Shown one piece after another: positions 34,489 through 43,689 of a stretch of 64,000 nt of DNA. The stretch's first letter is position 1; each line of letters opens with the position of its first letter. The translations under genes were made by a program, and so were the position numbers. Source of the DNA: Leptolinea sp. UBA5203 (lineage in GTDB: Bacteria > Chloroflexota > Anaerolineae > Anaerolineales > Anaerolineaceae); the NCBI GenBank assembly GCA_002412765.1, contig DHVR01000002.1:11125-75124 (forward strand). Reading direction: 5' to 3'. Below the pieces are notes generated by a model. That model was not told the DNA's origin, made no database searches, and saw only the letters and a list, made by a program, of their open reading frames with translations.

Positions 34489-35118
34489 TTAGATTCCGCT
34501 TTTATTTTTCCGCCTTTTGAACCAAATAAACCCGGAGATTGCAAATATTGCTGTTATTGCCCAAAGTATCTCCTGAACACCGCTGGAGGTTTTTTTAATG
34601 GTGTTTGAATATAAAAATCCCACACCAACCAGGCCAGCGGATTTGATCAATTCACCTAAAATTAAATAGATGATCCAACGATAGCCACGTACCCGGCTCA
34701 TGCCGGTTGCGATGAGGATCGGGATGGGAAATCCAACAGTTAATTTGGCGAAAAATAACAGTTTGGGTGCATTTTTATGGATATCCTGCTCAAGTTGTGC
34801 AATTCGTTGAGAAGAGATTTTTACTCTCTGAAGGAATTTGCTCAAAGTATCGATGTTGTTAAAACGTCCAACTGAATACCAGCCTACATCCGCGATGAGG
34901 TTTCCCATCACGACTGATATGTAAACAGGGAGCAGGTGGAGCAATCCACCGGAAGCTGCTGCTCCACCAAGCAGGGCTGCGGTTGGGCCTTCTACCAGGG
35001 CAAACAATCCTAAGAAGAGATACGGCAGGAAAGAAAGGGAAGTCGTAGTGAGCAGATTTGCCAACAAATTCTGGGTCTCCTGATTGTCCTGTAAGCTAAA
35101 TGACAATAAAAGATGCAA
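34489..35118 (-). CDS. VTT/DedA-like membrane protein
   Basis: A 209-residue inner-membrane protein with about five hydrophobic segments. EGPTAALLGGAAAS near residue 43, GNLIADVGWYSVGR near 73, and the later AKLTVGFPIPILIATG re-entrant segment follow the VTT (SNARE-associated, DedA) pattern. Such proteins help lipid-carrier recycling and membrane homeostasis. The apparent start is TTG at 35118 with no clear ribosome site, so the true start could be a little downstream. It has no operon partner. Confidence 0.78.
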   Translation of the reverse strand: MHLLLSFSLQDNQETQNLLANLLTTTSLSFLPYLFLGLFALVEGPTAALLGGAAASGGLLHLLPVYISVVMGNLIADVGWYSVGRFNNIDTLSKFLQRVKISSQRIAQLEQDIHKNAPKLLFFAKLTVGFPIPILIATGMSRVRGYRWIIYLILGELIKSAGLVGVGFLYSNTIKKTSSGVQEILWAITAIFAISGFIWFKRRKNKSGI

Positions 35119-35610
35119 TGATTATTTAATACTGATGGAAAGTAACTTGGTATACTCATTTCTTTTTTTGAATAATATCAATAACCATATTTGCTATACG
35201 ACCGAATGATTAGTTCAAGACCGGTACAGATTCTTTTTCAACACCAAATTAAATCATATCTCAAGGCATTCGAACACGATAATCTTGACGGGTTTAAAAC
35301 AAAACCACGCATCTATTTAATGGTGGAAATATCGTTTGTTGTTTTTGATTGAAATTTTTTCTGACTAATTATTGATATTTTTATTATAAGGTGTTTATTC
35401 GTGCATTCCAGCCATATCCGGAAATCCTAGTCGATCTTTACAGACTAACATACTGCAAGAAGATCTGCCAATTGCTCAGGTACTATGCAATCCCATATGA
35501 CGTATAATTGGAATATCTAATCCAAATTACAAAACAAAATCTCTCAATCCACCAACACCACACATTCATAATACCCTAACCCATGCCAATGAGATCTATT
35601 GGAGGCTGTG
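35119..35610. other. AT-rich intergenic region
   Basis: About 490 bases between the divergent VTT and beta-helix protein genes. The only open frame of note is a 48-codon one at 35206-35352 (plus), without a ribosome site or a family I recognise. The rest shows no repeat, RNA or convincing promoter. Confidence 0.5.
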
Positions 35611-37620
35611 ATGAAGTTTTCATTAGGGTTGACCCTCTGCCTTATTGTTCTAGGCGGATTATTGATCGGTGCTTGTGATCCGGATGATACCGAAATTGAT
35701 GTGGACTGCAGCACTCATGCATTAATGAGTGCCATCAACACCGCCAATGCCACACCCGCTGTAACAACAACTTTGCATCTCTCTCCGGCGTGCATCTACG
35801 AATTGAGCGATGCCGTCATTTATGATACGGATCTCTTTCCTGCTGGGGTTGGCTTACCTGCCATCGTTTCACCCATTATTGTGGATGGGCAGGCTGCCAC
35901 GATTCAACGTTCCACGGACGCAGGTACGGCCGAATTCCGGATCTTTTTAATCAATCCTGGAGCAAGTCTGACGTTGGACCAAGTGATATTACGCAATGGC
36001 AGCGTACAGGAATCCCACAGTTATGGAGGCGCCATCCTGAACTATGGAACCCTGTCCATTACGAATGGTGAGTTGCTTGAAAACAAAGCTTATCGCGGCG
36101 GGGCAGTCTATTCCACGGGGGATTTCAATAGTCTGTCCTCTTTATTTGCGAATAATCAAGCCAGCTTTATGGGCGGAGCCATCCATAATTCAGCAACACT
36201 GAGTGTTGATCAAAGTGCATTTGAAGGGAATTCTGCTTATTATGGGGGCGCGATTGGAAATCACACTGGGACAGGCGGAGTGGGGAACAGCACTTTCAGA
36301 AACAATATTGCCCAATCTGGCGAAACCATGGGATTCGGTGGAGCCATCAGCAATACCAGCACCAGCGCTGCCCAGGCAGATAAGGGAAGTTTTGTGGTGG
36401 ATGTGTGCACCTTATCCGATAATCATGCCGGCGAAGGCGGGGCCCTTGCCAATTTTAATTATTCAGATTTCATGGTCCGTGAAAGCAATCTTACAGGCAA
36501 TACCGCGCAATATGGGGGAGCGATTCTCAATCAGGATGAAATGCAAATCATTCGCAGTACCCTGGCTAACAACTCGGCTAAATTTTATGGCGGGGGTATC
36601 TTTTACCAGGACAATGATGATCCCATGGGAATGGCGATTGGCAACAGCACTCTGTCCGGCAATCAAATCAGCGGTGGAAATGCAGATGGGGGCAGTGCGT
36701 TTTACCATTTGAATGGTAATGTTATGATTCGCCATGCCACGATCACCAACAATAGTGGGGCTGCAGCCTGGGTTGAGATTGGCGGGGATACCGTGGCGGT
36801 GAATAATATTGTGGCCAATAATCTGGGTGGGGATTGCGGCGGACCGGCATTGGGCGCGGTTTCTGTGAATGGTCATGCCAATCTGGATAGCGACGGGTCC
36901 TGCCCAGACTTTACCCTTACAAGCGATCCGATGCTGGATCCACTGGCCGTAAACGGAGGACCGACATTAACCCATGCTTTGCAGAATCACAGCCCGGCTT
37001 TGGATGCTGCCACCACGATTGTGGGATACACCATCGATCAGCGCACGGAAATCCGGCCCCATGGGCCGGCAAGTGATTTGGGGTCTTTTGAATCTCAGGA
37101 GTATGTCGCCGGGCCGATTCTACAAATTACCTTGATTACTCCACCTCCTCTGATGGATACGATTGTGACGCTAGATGTGAAAGAAAAAGAACCGGATTAT
37201 TACTGGTGGTTGTTTGAAGGCTTTGTCTGCTCGGATATGGATTTGACGGAGTTCTATATCCGTACCACGAGTGAAAAAGATACTTTTAAACTGATTGCGA
37301 ATGATCGTCAAGCGTTGTGTTATCAACAAAGTTATGACAAGGAACGCTATTGGTGCTATATCGAAAAACGTCCTTTGGGTTGGGAAACAGCGGTTAATGT
37401 GAAGTTTTGTGTAGGTGAGACCTGTAATAGTATCAGCCGCACGACGTTGCCTGAATCCAAGTGTAAAGATGCGGAGGCTCCTGCTGAGCCGGAGAAAATC
37501 GCCTGTACTACTTTTATCAACAAGGATAACTGCTCTGCGGCACCAGGTTGTACATGGGTTTGTTCTGGTGGCGTAGTATCAGCGGAGTTGTGTAAGTGCA
37601 AGGATTCGGCTATACCGTGA
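35611..37620 (+). CDS. Secreted beta-helix lipoprotein with choice-of-anchor Q-type region
   Basis: A 669-residue surface protein. The signal segment ends in the lipobox LIGAC near residue 23. Residues about 70-430 form a right-handed parallel beta-helix of repeated turns with GGAI-N and N-S-A type steps (YGGAILNYG, MGGAIHNSA, YGGAIGNHT). A choice-of-anchor Q-like end follows (ALDAATTIVGYTIDQRTEIRP, then DLGSFE near 490), and a Cys-rich C-terminal region of about 160 residues has at least ten Cys and may be disulfide-bonded. The ATG at 35611 has GGAGG. Adhesion or polysaccharide binding is possible; not shown by sequence. Confidence 0.82.
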   Translation: MKFSLGLTLCLIVLGGLLIGACDPDDTEIDVDCSTHALMSAINTANATPAVTTTLHLSPACIYELSDAVIYDTDLFPAGVGLPAIVSPIIVDGQAATIQRSTDAGTAEFRIFLINPGASLTLDQVILRNGSVQESHSYGGAILNYGTLSITNGELLENKAYRGGAVYSTGDFNSLSSLFANNQASFMGGAIHNSATLSVDQSAFEGNSAYYGGAIGNHTGTGGVGNSTFRNNIAQSGETMGFGGAISNTSTSAAQADKGSFVVDVCTLSDNHAGEGGALANFNYSDFMVRESNLTGNTAQYGGAILNQDEMQIIRSTLANNSAKFYGGGIFYQDNDDPMGMAIGNSTLSGNQISGGNADGGSAFYHLNGNVMIRHATITNNSGAAAWVEIGGDTVAVNNIVANNLGGDCGGPALGAVSVNGHANLDSDGSCPDFTLTSDPMLDPLAVNGGPTLTHALQNHSPALDAATTIVGYTIDQRTEIRPHGPASDLGSFESQEYVAGPILQITLITPPPLMDTIVTLDVKEKEPDYYWWLFEGFVCSDMDLTEFYIRTTSEKDTFKLIANDRQALCYQQSYDKERYWCYIEKRPLGWETAVNVKFCVGETCNSISRTTLPESKCKDAEAPAEPEKIACTTFINKDNCSAAPGCTWVCSGGVVSAELCKCKDSAIP

Positions 37621-37720
37621 AGGAAAGCCGATCGAACTGCTGGGGAAGAATCTTGTAAGGGTTGGAAGGTTCATGAATTTTGTCGGTATCATGAGAATGG
37701 GATTTATCCTGAGCCTGCCT

Positions 37721-37926
37721 AACCATCAAATTGTAAGGGCGGGCTTTAATTAATGCGCTAATCTATCAGAGGTATGAAAAAACCTCCCTCAACGAATGCA
37801 GGAAAACTAATCCCGACTTGGAATATGCATAGTTTTTTTTATAAATCAAAAAACAATATAGTTTAGCGCTGGGCAGGTTTACAAGGTGGTGGATAGACCG
37901 GCGCAATTTATCAAACCTGCCCCTAC
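37721..37926. repeat. Degenerate repeat, unit 1
   Basis: First of two related units with a period of about 280 bases. It begins CCATCAAATTGT, then GGGCGGGCTTTA, CTCCCTCAAC, and ends with the pair GGGCAGGTTT/AAACCTGCCCCTAC. No coding potential. Confidence 0.75.
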
Positions 37927-38000
37927 GAAAACCATATCGCCGCATGAGATTATCATCAATCCTGTAAAGAACATACATACGCGATTTTCCCAGATCTGCA

Positions 38001-38209
38001 ACCCATCAAATTGTGGGGCGGGTTTTAGTTAATACGTTAATCTATCAAAAGCCTGAAAAAACCGCCCTCAACCTAGGATGGAAACCTTTTCCAGCCTTGG
38101 GATGTGGCAAATGTATCTTTCTAAATCAGGCACCCACTTTGTTTGGCACGCGGGCAGGTTTACAAGGTAAGGGATAGATTGACTGGATTGATCAAACCTG
38201 CCCCCTAAA
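38001..38209. repeat. Degenerate repeat, unit 2
   Basis: Second unit, in the same orientation as unit 1. It shares the CCATCAAATTGT start, the GGGCGGGTTTT/AAAACCGCCC hairpin, a TTAATCTATCA stretch and the GGGCAGGTTT/AAACCTGCCCC end hairpin. Identity falls in the middle. Confidence 0.75.
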
Positions 38210-38314
38210 GGTGATGGATTTATTCTCTTGTTTCAATTAGTCAGGATTCGCCACCCAACAAGGGCGAACCCCAAAACAACAAGAAAACCGCTGACATAAT
38301 CAACGGTTTCTACT

Positions 38315-38390
38315 TGGTGTCCCTGCTGGGATTCGAACCCAGGCTCCCGGCTTCGGAGGCCGATACTCTATCCAGCTGAGCTACAGGGAC
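38315..38390 (-). tRNA. tRNA-Arg (anticodon CCG)
   Basis: Acceptor stem GTCCCTG/CAGGGAC (38384-38390 with 38319-38325), D arm AGCTCAGCTGGATAGAGTA, anticodon loop CTCCGAA with CCG at 38354-38356, T arm CTGGG-TTCGAAT-CCCAG. The CCA end is encoded (38315-38317). Confidence 0.95.
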
Positions 38391-38445
38391 GGACTGAAAA
38401 ATTTTACCATGATCTGCAGGGTGTGAACAGCCTGTAATGGCTTAT

Positions 38446-39078
38446 TTATACGGGGAAGGTCAGGCTCGTGCGTTCAATGAGCACGTCTTCCTGGGAGATG
38501 CCCAGGGCTTCAACCACCTCATCCGGGCGGCCAGTGGCGCTGGGTTGCATGCTGAGTTCAGTGACTAAGACCAGCTTACCTGTTTCGGTTTTCTCTACTT
38601 GCAGGTCAAGCAGCAGGGGGCGCAGGTCATAGGATTTAGCGCGCCGTTCGCGCAGGAGGGTCGGCTGAGCCAACAATTGGCTTACTTTTTCTCTCAATTC
38701 ATGCTCATCCACTTCATCCAGAAAATGGATCTGATAACGGGAAGAGAGCAGGGCTGCTTGCATGGCGGGCAATGTCATTTCTACTTCCTGCACGTTAACG
38801 ATGGGCAATCCCGCCTGCGGGGTGATGATCAAGCGGGAGAGAACTTCCTCAACAGACATGTCTTCATCCAGCCAGAAATCCACCATTTCATAGATACTGA
38901 TCATTCCCAGGGGTAAGGGAGCGGCTTGATTGATGCGGGGTTGGGGGTGAAAGCCCAGGGAATAACTGATCGGCAGGTTGGCTCGCCGCAGCCAGCGTTC
39001 CCACATTTTGTGGATATCCAGGTTGCTGGTGTAGCGGTTATCTTTGGTTTTGTGGTAGGTGATGCGGTAGCGTTTCAT
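38446..39078 (-). CDS. DUF2344 / TIGR03936 radical-SAM-linked protein
   Basis: A 210-residue protein always found with the radical SAM protein encoded just upstream, or fused to it. The N terminus (KRYRITYHKTKDNRYTSNLD), SLGFHPQPRINQAAPLPLG near residue 55 and a C-terminal region with few fixed residues fit DUF2344. Its ATG overlaps the stop of the radical SAM gene by four bases (39075-39078), which sets the start. The pair is thought to act in RNA modification; the exact reaction is not clear from sequence. Confidence 0.88.
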   Translation of the reverse strand: MKRYRITYHKTKDNRYTSNLDIHKMWERWLRRANLPISYSLGFHPQPRINQAAPLPLGMISIYEMVDFWLDEDMSVEEVLSRLIITPQAGLPIVNVQEVEMTLPAMQAALLSSRYQIHFLDEVDEHELREKVSQLLAQPTLLRERRAKSYDLRPLLLDLQVEKTETGKLVLVTELSMQPSATGRPDEVVEALGISQEDVLIERTSLTFPV

Positions 39079-40967
39079 TCCGACACCTCTGCCGCGACTT
39101 CGGGGCATTTCCATTTATCGCCCGGGTATTGCGAGCGTAAGGCGGAGAACATGGGCAGCACGCCGCAGGCATAGCACTGCTGACGGCAATCTTCACGGTA
39201 TTCGCCGCGCTGGCTGCGCTCATACTCTTCCCAAAGATGCGACTTTCGCACGCCGGTGTGAATATGATCCCAGGGGAAGACTTCGTTCTTGTCCCGTTCG
39301 CGGGAAGAATAGAAATAGGGGTCAATGCCCATCTCGGCAAAAGCGGCCTGCCAGAGGTCGAAATTGAAATATTCCTTCCATGCATCGAATTTGGCGCCAT
39401 TCTTCCAGGCGATTTCTATCACATCCGCTACACGCCGGTCTCCACGGGAGAGCCACGCCTCTAGCAGGGTTTCTTTTTGGTTGCTCCAGTTCAATTTCAA
39501 TCCGGAACCGGAGAGTTCTTTGCGCAGCAGATCCTGTTTCAGCTTGATCTGTTCGGCGGTATCACAGGCGGTCCATTGGAAAGGAGTCTGAGCCTTGGGA
39601 ATGAATGTGCTGACCCCGGCTTTGATCATCACCCGTTTGCCGATGATGCGGCGTCCTTCATTACGTACGGCCTTGCAAAGGTCAACAATGGCTTGTACGT
39701 CCTCGATGGTTTCCATAGGTTGACCGATCATGAAATACAACTTGATCGTGGACCAGCCTCGGGTGAAGATATCACGCACGGTTTCCAAAAGCTGCTCGCT
39801 GGAGATATCCTTGTTGATGATGGCGCGCATGCGGTCGCTGGCGGCCTCAGGGGCAATAGTGAAGCCAGATTTGCGTGTAGTCTTTAGTTTTTCCAGCAGA
39901 TCGATGGAGAGGCTTTCAATGCGCAATGAGGGCAGCGAGATGGTCAGGTTCTTTCCGGCAAATTTTTGACTGATAGTATCCACCAGTTCAACAATGTGGG
40001 TGTAATCTGAGGAGGATAAAGAGAGCAGGGAGACTTCTTCATAGCCGGTATTGGCCAGGGATGTCTCGATGGTGTGCATGATTTGCTCTACGCTCTTTTC
40101 ACGCACGGGGCGATTTACCGCGCCGGCGTGACAGAAACGGCAGCCGCGGCTGCATCCACGCATGATCTCCACGGCGATGCGGTTATGTACCACATCCACG
40201 GAGGGCACGATGGGTTTGATCGGTCCGCCCGGCAGATCCGGGACGAAGCGTTTTTTGATGATCGAGGGGGCACTCTCATTCAACTTTTTTATGGCAAGGA
40301 TTTTACCTTCTTCATCCAAGGTTGGCTCATAAAGTGAAGGGACATACACTCCCCACACGGTGGAGAGACGAAGCAGCAATTCTTCGCGGCTTTGACCGTT
40401 TTTTCTCCAGGTATTGAGCAGTTCCAAAATTTCATGAACCACTTCCTCACCGTCGCCAATCACGAAGGCATCCATGAAAGGTGCCATGGGCTCCGGGTTA
40501 TATGCGGATTGCCCGCCGGCGATGATCAGCGGATGTTCTGCGGTGCGCTGGGAGGTGCGTAAAGGGATCTGAGCCAGATCCAGCATGTTCAGGGTATTGG
40601 TGTAGAGGGTCTCGTAGGGCAGGGAGAACCCAATTAAGTCGAAATTTGCCAGGGCGGTCTTGGATTCCAGGGAATACAACGGGATCTGATGTAAACGCAT
40701 CAAGTCTTCCATGTCCGTCCAGGGAGCGAATGCGCGTTCGGCGAGGGTATCCTCGCGTTGGTTCAGGGTCTCATACAGAATGGAGATGCCGAGATTGGAG
40801 GTACCGATATCGTAAATATCAGGAAAAACCAGGGCAACATGGTTTGCCACGCTCCTCCAATCTTTTTTGATTTGATTGAGTTCCCCCCCCACATAACGAC
40901 CGGGTTTCTGAATCTGATAAAGTTTTCGGTCGAGAAAGTCATCAATTCTTTTGGCTGCATCTACCAT
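39075..40967 (-). CDS. TIGR03960-type B12-binding radical SAM protein
   Basis: A 630-residue enzyme. Residues about 40-200 form a B12-binding-like domain (VFPDIYDIGTSNLGI, GGQSAYNPEPMAPFMDAFVIGDGEE); the radical SAM core has CSRGCRFCHAG near 275 and follows with TISLPSLRIES and GFTIAPEAASDRMR; the C-terminal part holds more Cys (CRQQCYACG, near 600). The function is not settled; its partner DUF2344 is encoded immediately after with a 4-base overlap. The start has GGAGACC upstream. Confidence 0.9.
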   Translation of the reverse strand: MVDAAKRIDDFLDRKLYQIQKPGRYVGGELNQIKKDWRSVANHVALVFPDIYDIGTSNLGISILYETLNQREDTLAERAFAPWTDMEDLMRLHQIPLYSLESKTALANFDLIGFSLPYETLYTNTLNMLDLAQIPLRTSQRTAEHPLIIAGGQSAYNPEPMAPFMDAFVIGDGEEVVHEILELLNTWRKNGQSREELLLRLSTVWGVYVPSLYEPTLDEEGKILAIKKLNESAPSIIKKRFVPDLPGGPIKPIVPSVDVVHNRIAVEIMRGCSRGCRFCHAGAVNRPVREKSVEQIMHTIETSLANTGYEEVSLLSLSSSDYTHIVELVDTISQKFAGKNLTISLPSLRIESLSIDLLEKLKTTRKSGFTIAPEAASDRMRAIINKDISSEQLLETVRDIFTRGWSTIKLYFMIGQPMETIEDVQAIVDLCKAVRNEGRRIIGKRVMIKAGVSTFIPKAQTPFQWTACDTAEQIKLKQDLLRKELSGSGLKLNWSNQKETLLEAWLSRGDRRVADVIEIAWKNGAKFDAWKEYFNFDLWQAAFAEMGIDPYFYSSRERDKNEVFPWDHIHTGVRKSHLWEEYERSQRGEYREDCRQQCYACGVLPMFSALRSQYPGDKWKCPEVAAEVSE

Positions 40968-41042
40968 TAAGGTCTCCTGCGTCGATTTGCCCTAATTTTA
41001 CCCTATAAGAGGAAAACGTGACGATTCGTGCGTGATAAAAGA

Positions 41043-41100
41043 AAGGCTGACTAAAACGTAGCCGCAATTCATGAATTGCCGCTACGTTTTAGACAGCCTC
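41043..41100. repeat. 58-bp palindrome, copy B of the interspersed family
   Basis: Arms 41043-41071 and 41072-41100 meet at AATTCATGAATT and pair at 26 of 29 positions. Core and outer arms are related to copies A and C. It lies 19 bases after the SDR stop codon, on that gene's terminator side. Confidence 0.88.
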
Positions 41101-41119
41101 TGGTTATTGTCTTTGTGAC

Positions 41120-41911
41120 TCAGGCTGTGCCTCTGTAAAACCCTCCGTCCACAGTCAACATGAGGCCGGTGATGTAGGAAGCTGCCGGAGAGGCTAAAAA
41201 GACCAGCGCGTTGGCAAATTCTTCGGGTTCTCCAAGGCGTTTCAAGGGGATTGCTGCACTTTGTTTCCGCAATTCTTCTTCCAGACTGCTGTTGTTTTGC
41301 TGGACGCGGTGACCCAATAACTCCTGCACCCGTTCAGTTTTGGTCCACCCGGGCATGATGGAATTAAAGCGAATGTTTTCTCCACCCAATTCTATGGCTA
41401 GGGTTTTGGTTAAAGCAGCCGTGGCGGCGCGCACACTGTTGGAGAGGATCAGGTTTTCAATGGGCTGTTTCACGGAAACGGAAGTGAGCGTCACCACACT
41501 GGGGGTGTCAGATTTTCTGAGCAGGGGCAGAGCTTCCCGGATCAAACGAACCTGGCTCATAAAGGACAGATTGATGGCGGATGTCCATTGTTCATCGGTA
41601 AAGGATTCAAAAGAACCAGAGGGCGGTCCGCCGGCATTACAAACCAGGATATCCAATTTGCCGAAGCGCTTGCGGATTTCTTCCATGATGGCGGAAACCG
41701 TACCTGGCAGGGTGATATCTCCTGCCATGGGAATTACCTCGGTTTTGGTGGCTTCCCTAATGAGTCGAGCGGCTTTTTCCAGTTTTATATCATCGCGGCT
41801 ATTGATAAAAAGGATGGTGCCTTCTTTGGCAAACTGCATGGCGGCAGCATAGCCTAATCCTTTGCTTGCACCACTGACTAATACAATTTTCTTGGTTAAT
41901 TTTAAGTCCAT
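41120..41911 (-). CDS. SDR family oxidoreductase with atypical active site
   Basis: A 263-residue Rossmann protein. The cofactor motif SGASKGLGYAAA is at about residues 14-25, then LVCNAGGPPSG (NAG motif, about 90-100) and LTSVSVKQP with the usual Ser. Where classical SDRs have Tyr-x-x-x-Lys, this protein has SNSVR, so Tyr is Ser and Lys is Arg. The C-terminal VFLASPAASYITG and TVDGGFYRG are normal. A similar subgroup exists in other bacteria, so the protein may act on a substrate that needs no Tyr acid. The start has AAGGAG. Confidence 0.9.
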   Translation of the reverse strand: MDLKLTKKIVLVSGASKGLGYAAAMQFAKEGTILFINSRDDIKLEKAARLIREATKTEVIPMAGDITLPGTVSAIMEEIRKRFGKLDILVCNAGGPPSGSFESFTDEQWTSAINLSFMSQVRLIREALPLLRKSDTPSVVTLTSVSVKQPIENLILSNSVRAATAALTKTLAIELGGENIRFNSIMPGWTKTERVQELLGHRVQQNNSSLEEELRKQSAAIPLKRLGEPEEFANALVFLASPAASYITGLMLTVDGGFYRGTA

Positions 41912-41928
41912 AAGATTCTCCTTGACTT

Positions 41929-42216
41929 CTAAAACAGGTCGATTTGTTGTTCCATCAAGCTTGCATCCGGCCAGTTGTCTTCTATAAACTGAACGATTTT
42001 GTGGAGTGTATTGGTAACCATTACGGCATCATTGCTGATGGTGGTGAATCCCAGCAGAGCGGATTGCCACACATCCTGAAAATCCACTTCCGCAGAGGAT
42101 ACATTAAACTGGTGCTGTGTCTTTGCCAGAATGGATTTTAGCACGCTTCTTTTCTCTTTCAGCGAGTGACAGTTTGGCAAGTATAACTTGATCAATAAAC
42201 GACCGCAAATAACCAT
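41929..42216 (-). CDS. DUF503 family protein (YlxP-like)
   Basis: A 95-residue protein of unknown role, usually encoded near nusA, infB or rbfA in other bacteria. Marks: VICGRLLIKLYLPNCHSLKEKRSVLKS, named here by its HSLKEKRS core, then VSSAEVDFQDVWQSALLGF. I start at the ATG at 42216, where AAGGGA lies five bases upstream and the length fits the family; a longer reading from 42252 lacks a site. It sits beside the SDR gene. Confidence 0.88.
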   Translation of the reverse strand: MVICGRLLIKLYLPNCHSLKEKRSVLKSILAKTQHQFNVSSAEVDFQDVWQSALLGFTTISNDAVMVTNTLHKIVQFIEDNWPDASLMEQQIDLF

Positions 42217-42246
42217 GGATTCCCTTTGTAAGAAAACGGGGCATAC

Positions 42247-42275
42247 TTGCAAATCCCTGAGGCGGAGGGTACAAT
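42247..42275 (+). promoter_or_regulatory. Probable promoter of folC
   Basis: TTGCAA (42247-42252), 17-bp spacer, TACAAT (42270-42275), 35 bases before the folC ATG. Confidence 0.6.
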
Positions 42276-42310
42276 CTCGAGGGTAGAAATTTATTGTCAG
42301 GATTAACTAT

Positions 42311-43681
42311 ATGAAATTTACCCCCGAATATCAAGCTGCGTTGGATTATATTTATACGTTTGTCGATTTCAGTATGACCAAAGGGCAAGTGTTTACCTCA
42401 GAGACCTTTGATTTGACGCGCATGAAAGCACTGCTGGAAGGGCTGCAACACCCTGAGCTAAAATTTCCTGTGATTCATATCGCCGGCAGCAAAGGCAAAG
42501 GTTCCACTGCCGCCATGATCGCCTCCGTGCTGCAAACCTCGGGGTACTCGGTTGGGTTATATACTTCTCCGCACATGATTGATTTTAATGAACGTATTCA
42601 AATCAACGGCATTCCCATCCCTCATGTAGAATTTGTGAAACTGCTTGAAGAAACCAAACCCATGATCGAAGCCGTTGCACAGATCACCACCTTCGAAGTG
42701 ATGACGGCCCTGGCTTTTCAGTATTTTGCGCAGCAAGCCGTGGACATCGCTGTGGTGGAGGTTGGGTTGGGTGGGCGCCTGGATGCTACCAACCTGGTAA
42801 AGCCGTTTCTGACCATCATCAGCTCCATTTCGCTGGATCACACCGCCATCCTGGGAGATACGCTGGAAAAAATCGCCACAGAGAAAGCTGGCATTATTAA
42901 ACCCGGTGTACCGGTGGTGATTGCGCACCAAACCGGGCATGTTTTGGAGCATATCCAAGCCATTTGCAACGAACGCGGCAGCGAAGCCCTGTCCGTGGAT
43001 GCTTTGGTCATAGCCAGGCCGTTGAAGGCAACCATTCATCTCCAATCTGTGCTTTACAAATTCCAACCTGGAATGCCCGGCAGGGAGCTAATCCATCCGG
43101 ACGGCGAATTCGAACTTCACTTGCCTCTGGTTGGGGAACATCAAATAGAAAATGCCAGCACCGCGCTGGTGGCACTGGGCTGGTTGATGGCTAAAGGACT
43201 GCATATTACGCCTGAGAGCTTGAGCCAGGGATTTCAACAAACGAATTGGCCTGGCCGATTTGAGGTGATTTCCACCCAACCTACTGTGATTTTGGATTCT
43301 GCCCACAACCCGGATTCGGCCCAACGTTTGACTGCCACCATCCAGGAACTTCTGCCGGGGAAAAAGGTCAGCATGATTTTTGGAGCCTCCGAGGACAAGG
43401 ATGTGATCGGGATGCTTACTGCGTTTCATGGTACGATTAACCACTTCATTTTCACCGAATCCATTCACCCTCGTGCAATGTCGGTTGAAGCGTTGGAAAA
43501 AATTGGACGAACTTTGGAATTGTCCTTTGAGTGCATTATCCCGCTTGAAAAAGCCGTTTTAAAGATCTGCTCAACACTGCCACAGGACGAAGTCTGTATC
43601 GCAACGGGTAGTGTTTTTATTGCCGCAGCGGTCAAAGAAGAATTTGCGACAAGCTGTACGAAGAATGATTATAAGGTATAG
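42311..43681 (+). CDS. folC: Folylpolyglutamate synthase / dihydrofolate synthase
   Basis: A 456-residue Mur-ligase-like enzyme adding Glu to folates. The ATP motif GSKGKGSTAAMIASVLQ is near residue 62, then the SPHMIDFNERIQINGIPI segment, VVEVGLGGRLDATN near 152, and SLDHTAILGDTLEKIATEKAGII near 175. The C-terminal domain shows ILDSAHNPDSAQRL near 330. lon follows after only eight bases, so the two are likely one transcript. Confidence 0.95.
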   Translation: MKFTPEYQAALDYIYTFVDFSMTKGQVFTSETFDLTRMKALLEGLQHPELKFPVIHIAGSKGKGSTAAMIASVLQTSGYSVGLYTSPHMIDFNERIQINGIPIPHVEFVKLLEETKPMIEAVAQITTFEVMTALAFQYFAQQAVDIAVVEVGLGGRLDATNLVKPFLTIISSISLDHTAILGDTLEKIATEKAGIIKPGVPVVIAHQTGHVLEHIQAICNERGSEALSVDALVIARPLKATIHLQSVLYKFQPGMPGRELIHPDGEFELHLPLVGEHQIENASTALVALGWLMAKGLHITPESLSQGFQQTNWPGRFEVISTQPTVILDSAHNPDSAQRLTATIQELLPGKKVSMIFGASEDKDVIGMLTAFHGTINHFIFTESIHPRAMSVEALEKIGRTLELSFECIIPLEKAVLKICSTLPQDEVCIATGSVFIAAAVKEEFATSCTKNDYKV

Positions 43682-43689
43682 GACAAAAC

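Noticed and set aside
35206..35352. 48-codon small gene
   Set aside because: No ribosome site, no recognised family, and base use like the surrounding AT-rich spacer.
37766..37978. 70-codon open frame on the minus strand
   Set aside because: It lies inside repeat unit 1 and its basic Arg-rich product is what such GC palindromes give by chance; no ribosome site.
37721..38209. CRISPR array
   Set aside because: Only two long, diverged units, without uniform spacers or cas genes nearby.
37621..38317. Integrated element at tRNA-Arg
   Set aside because: No integrase, phage gene or direct repeat of the tRNA end was seen nearby.
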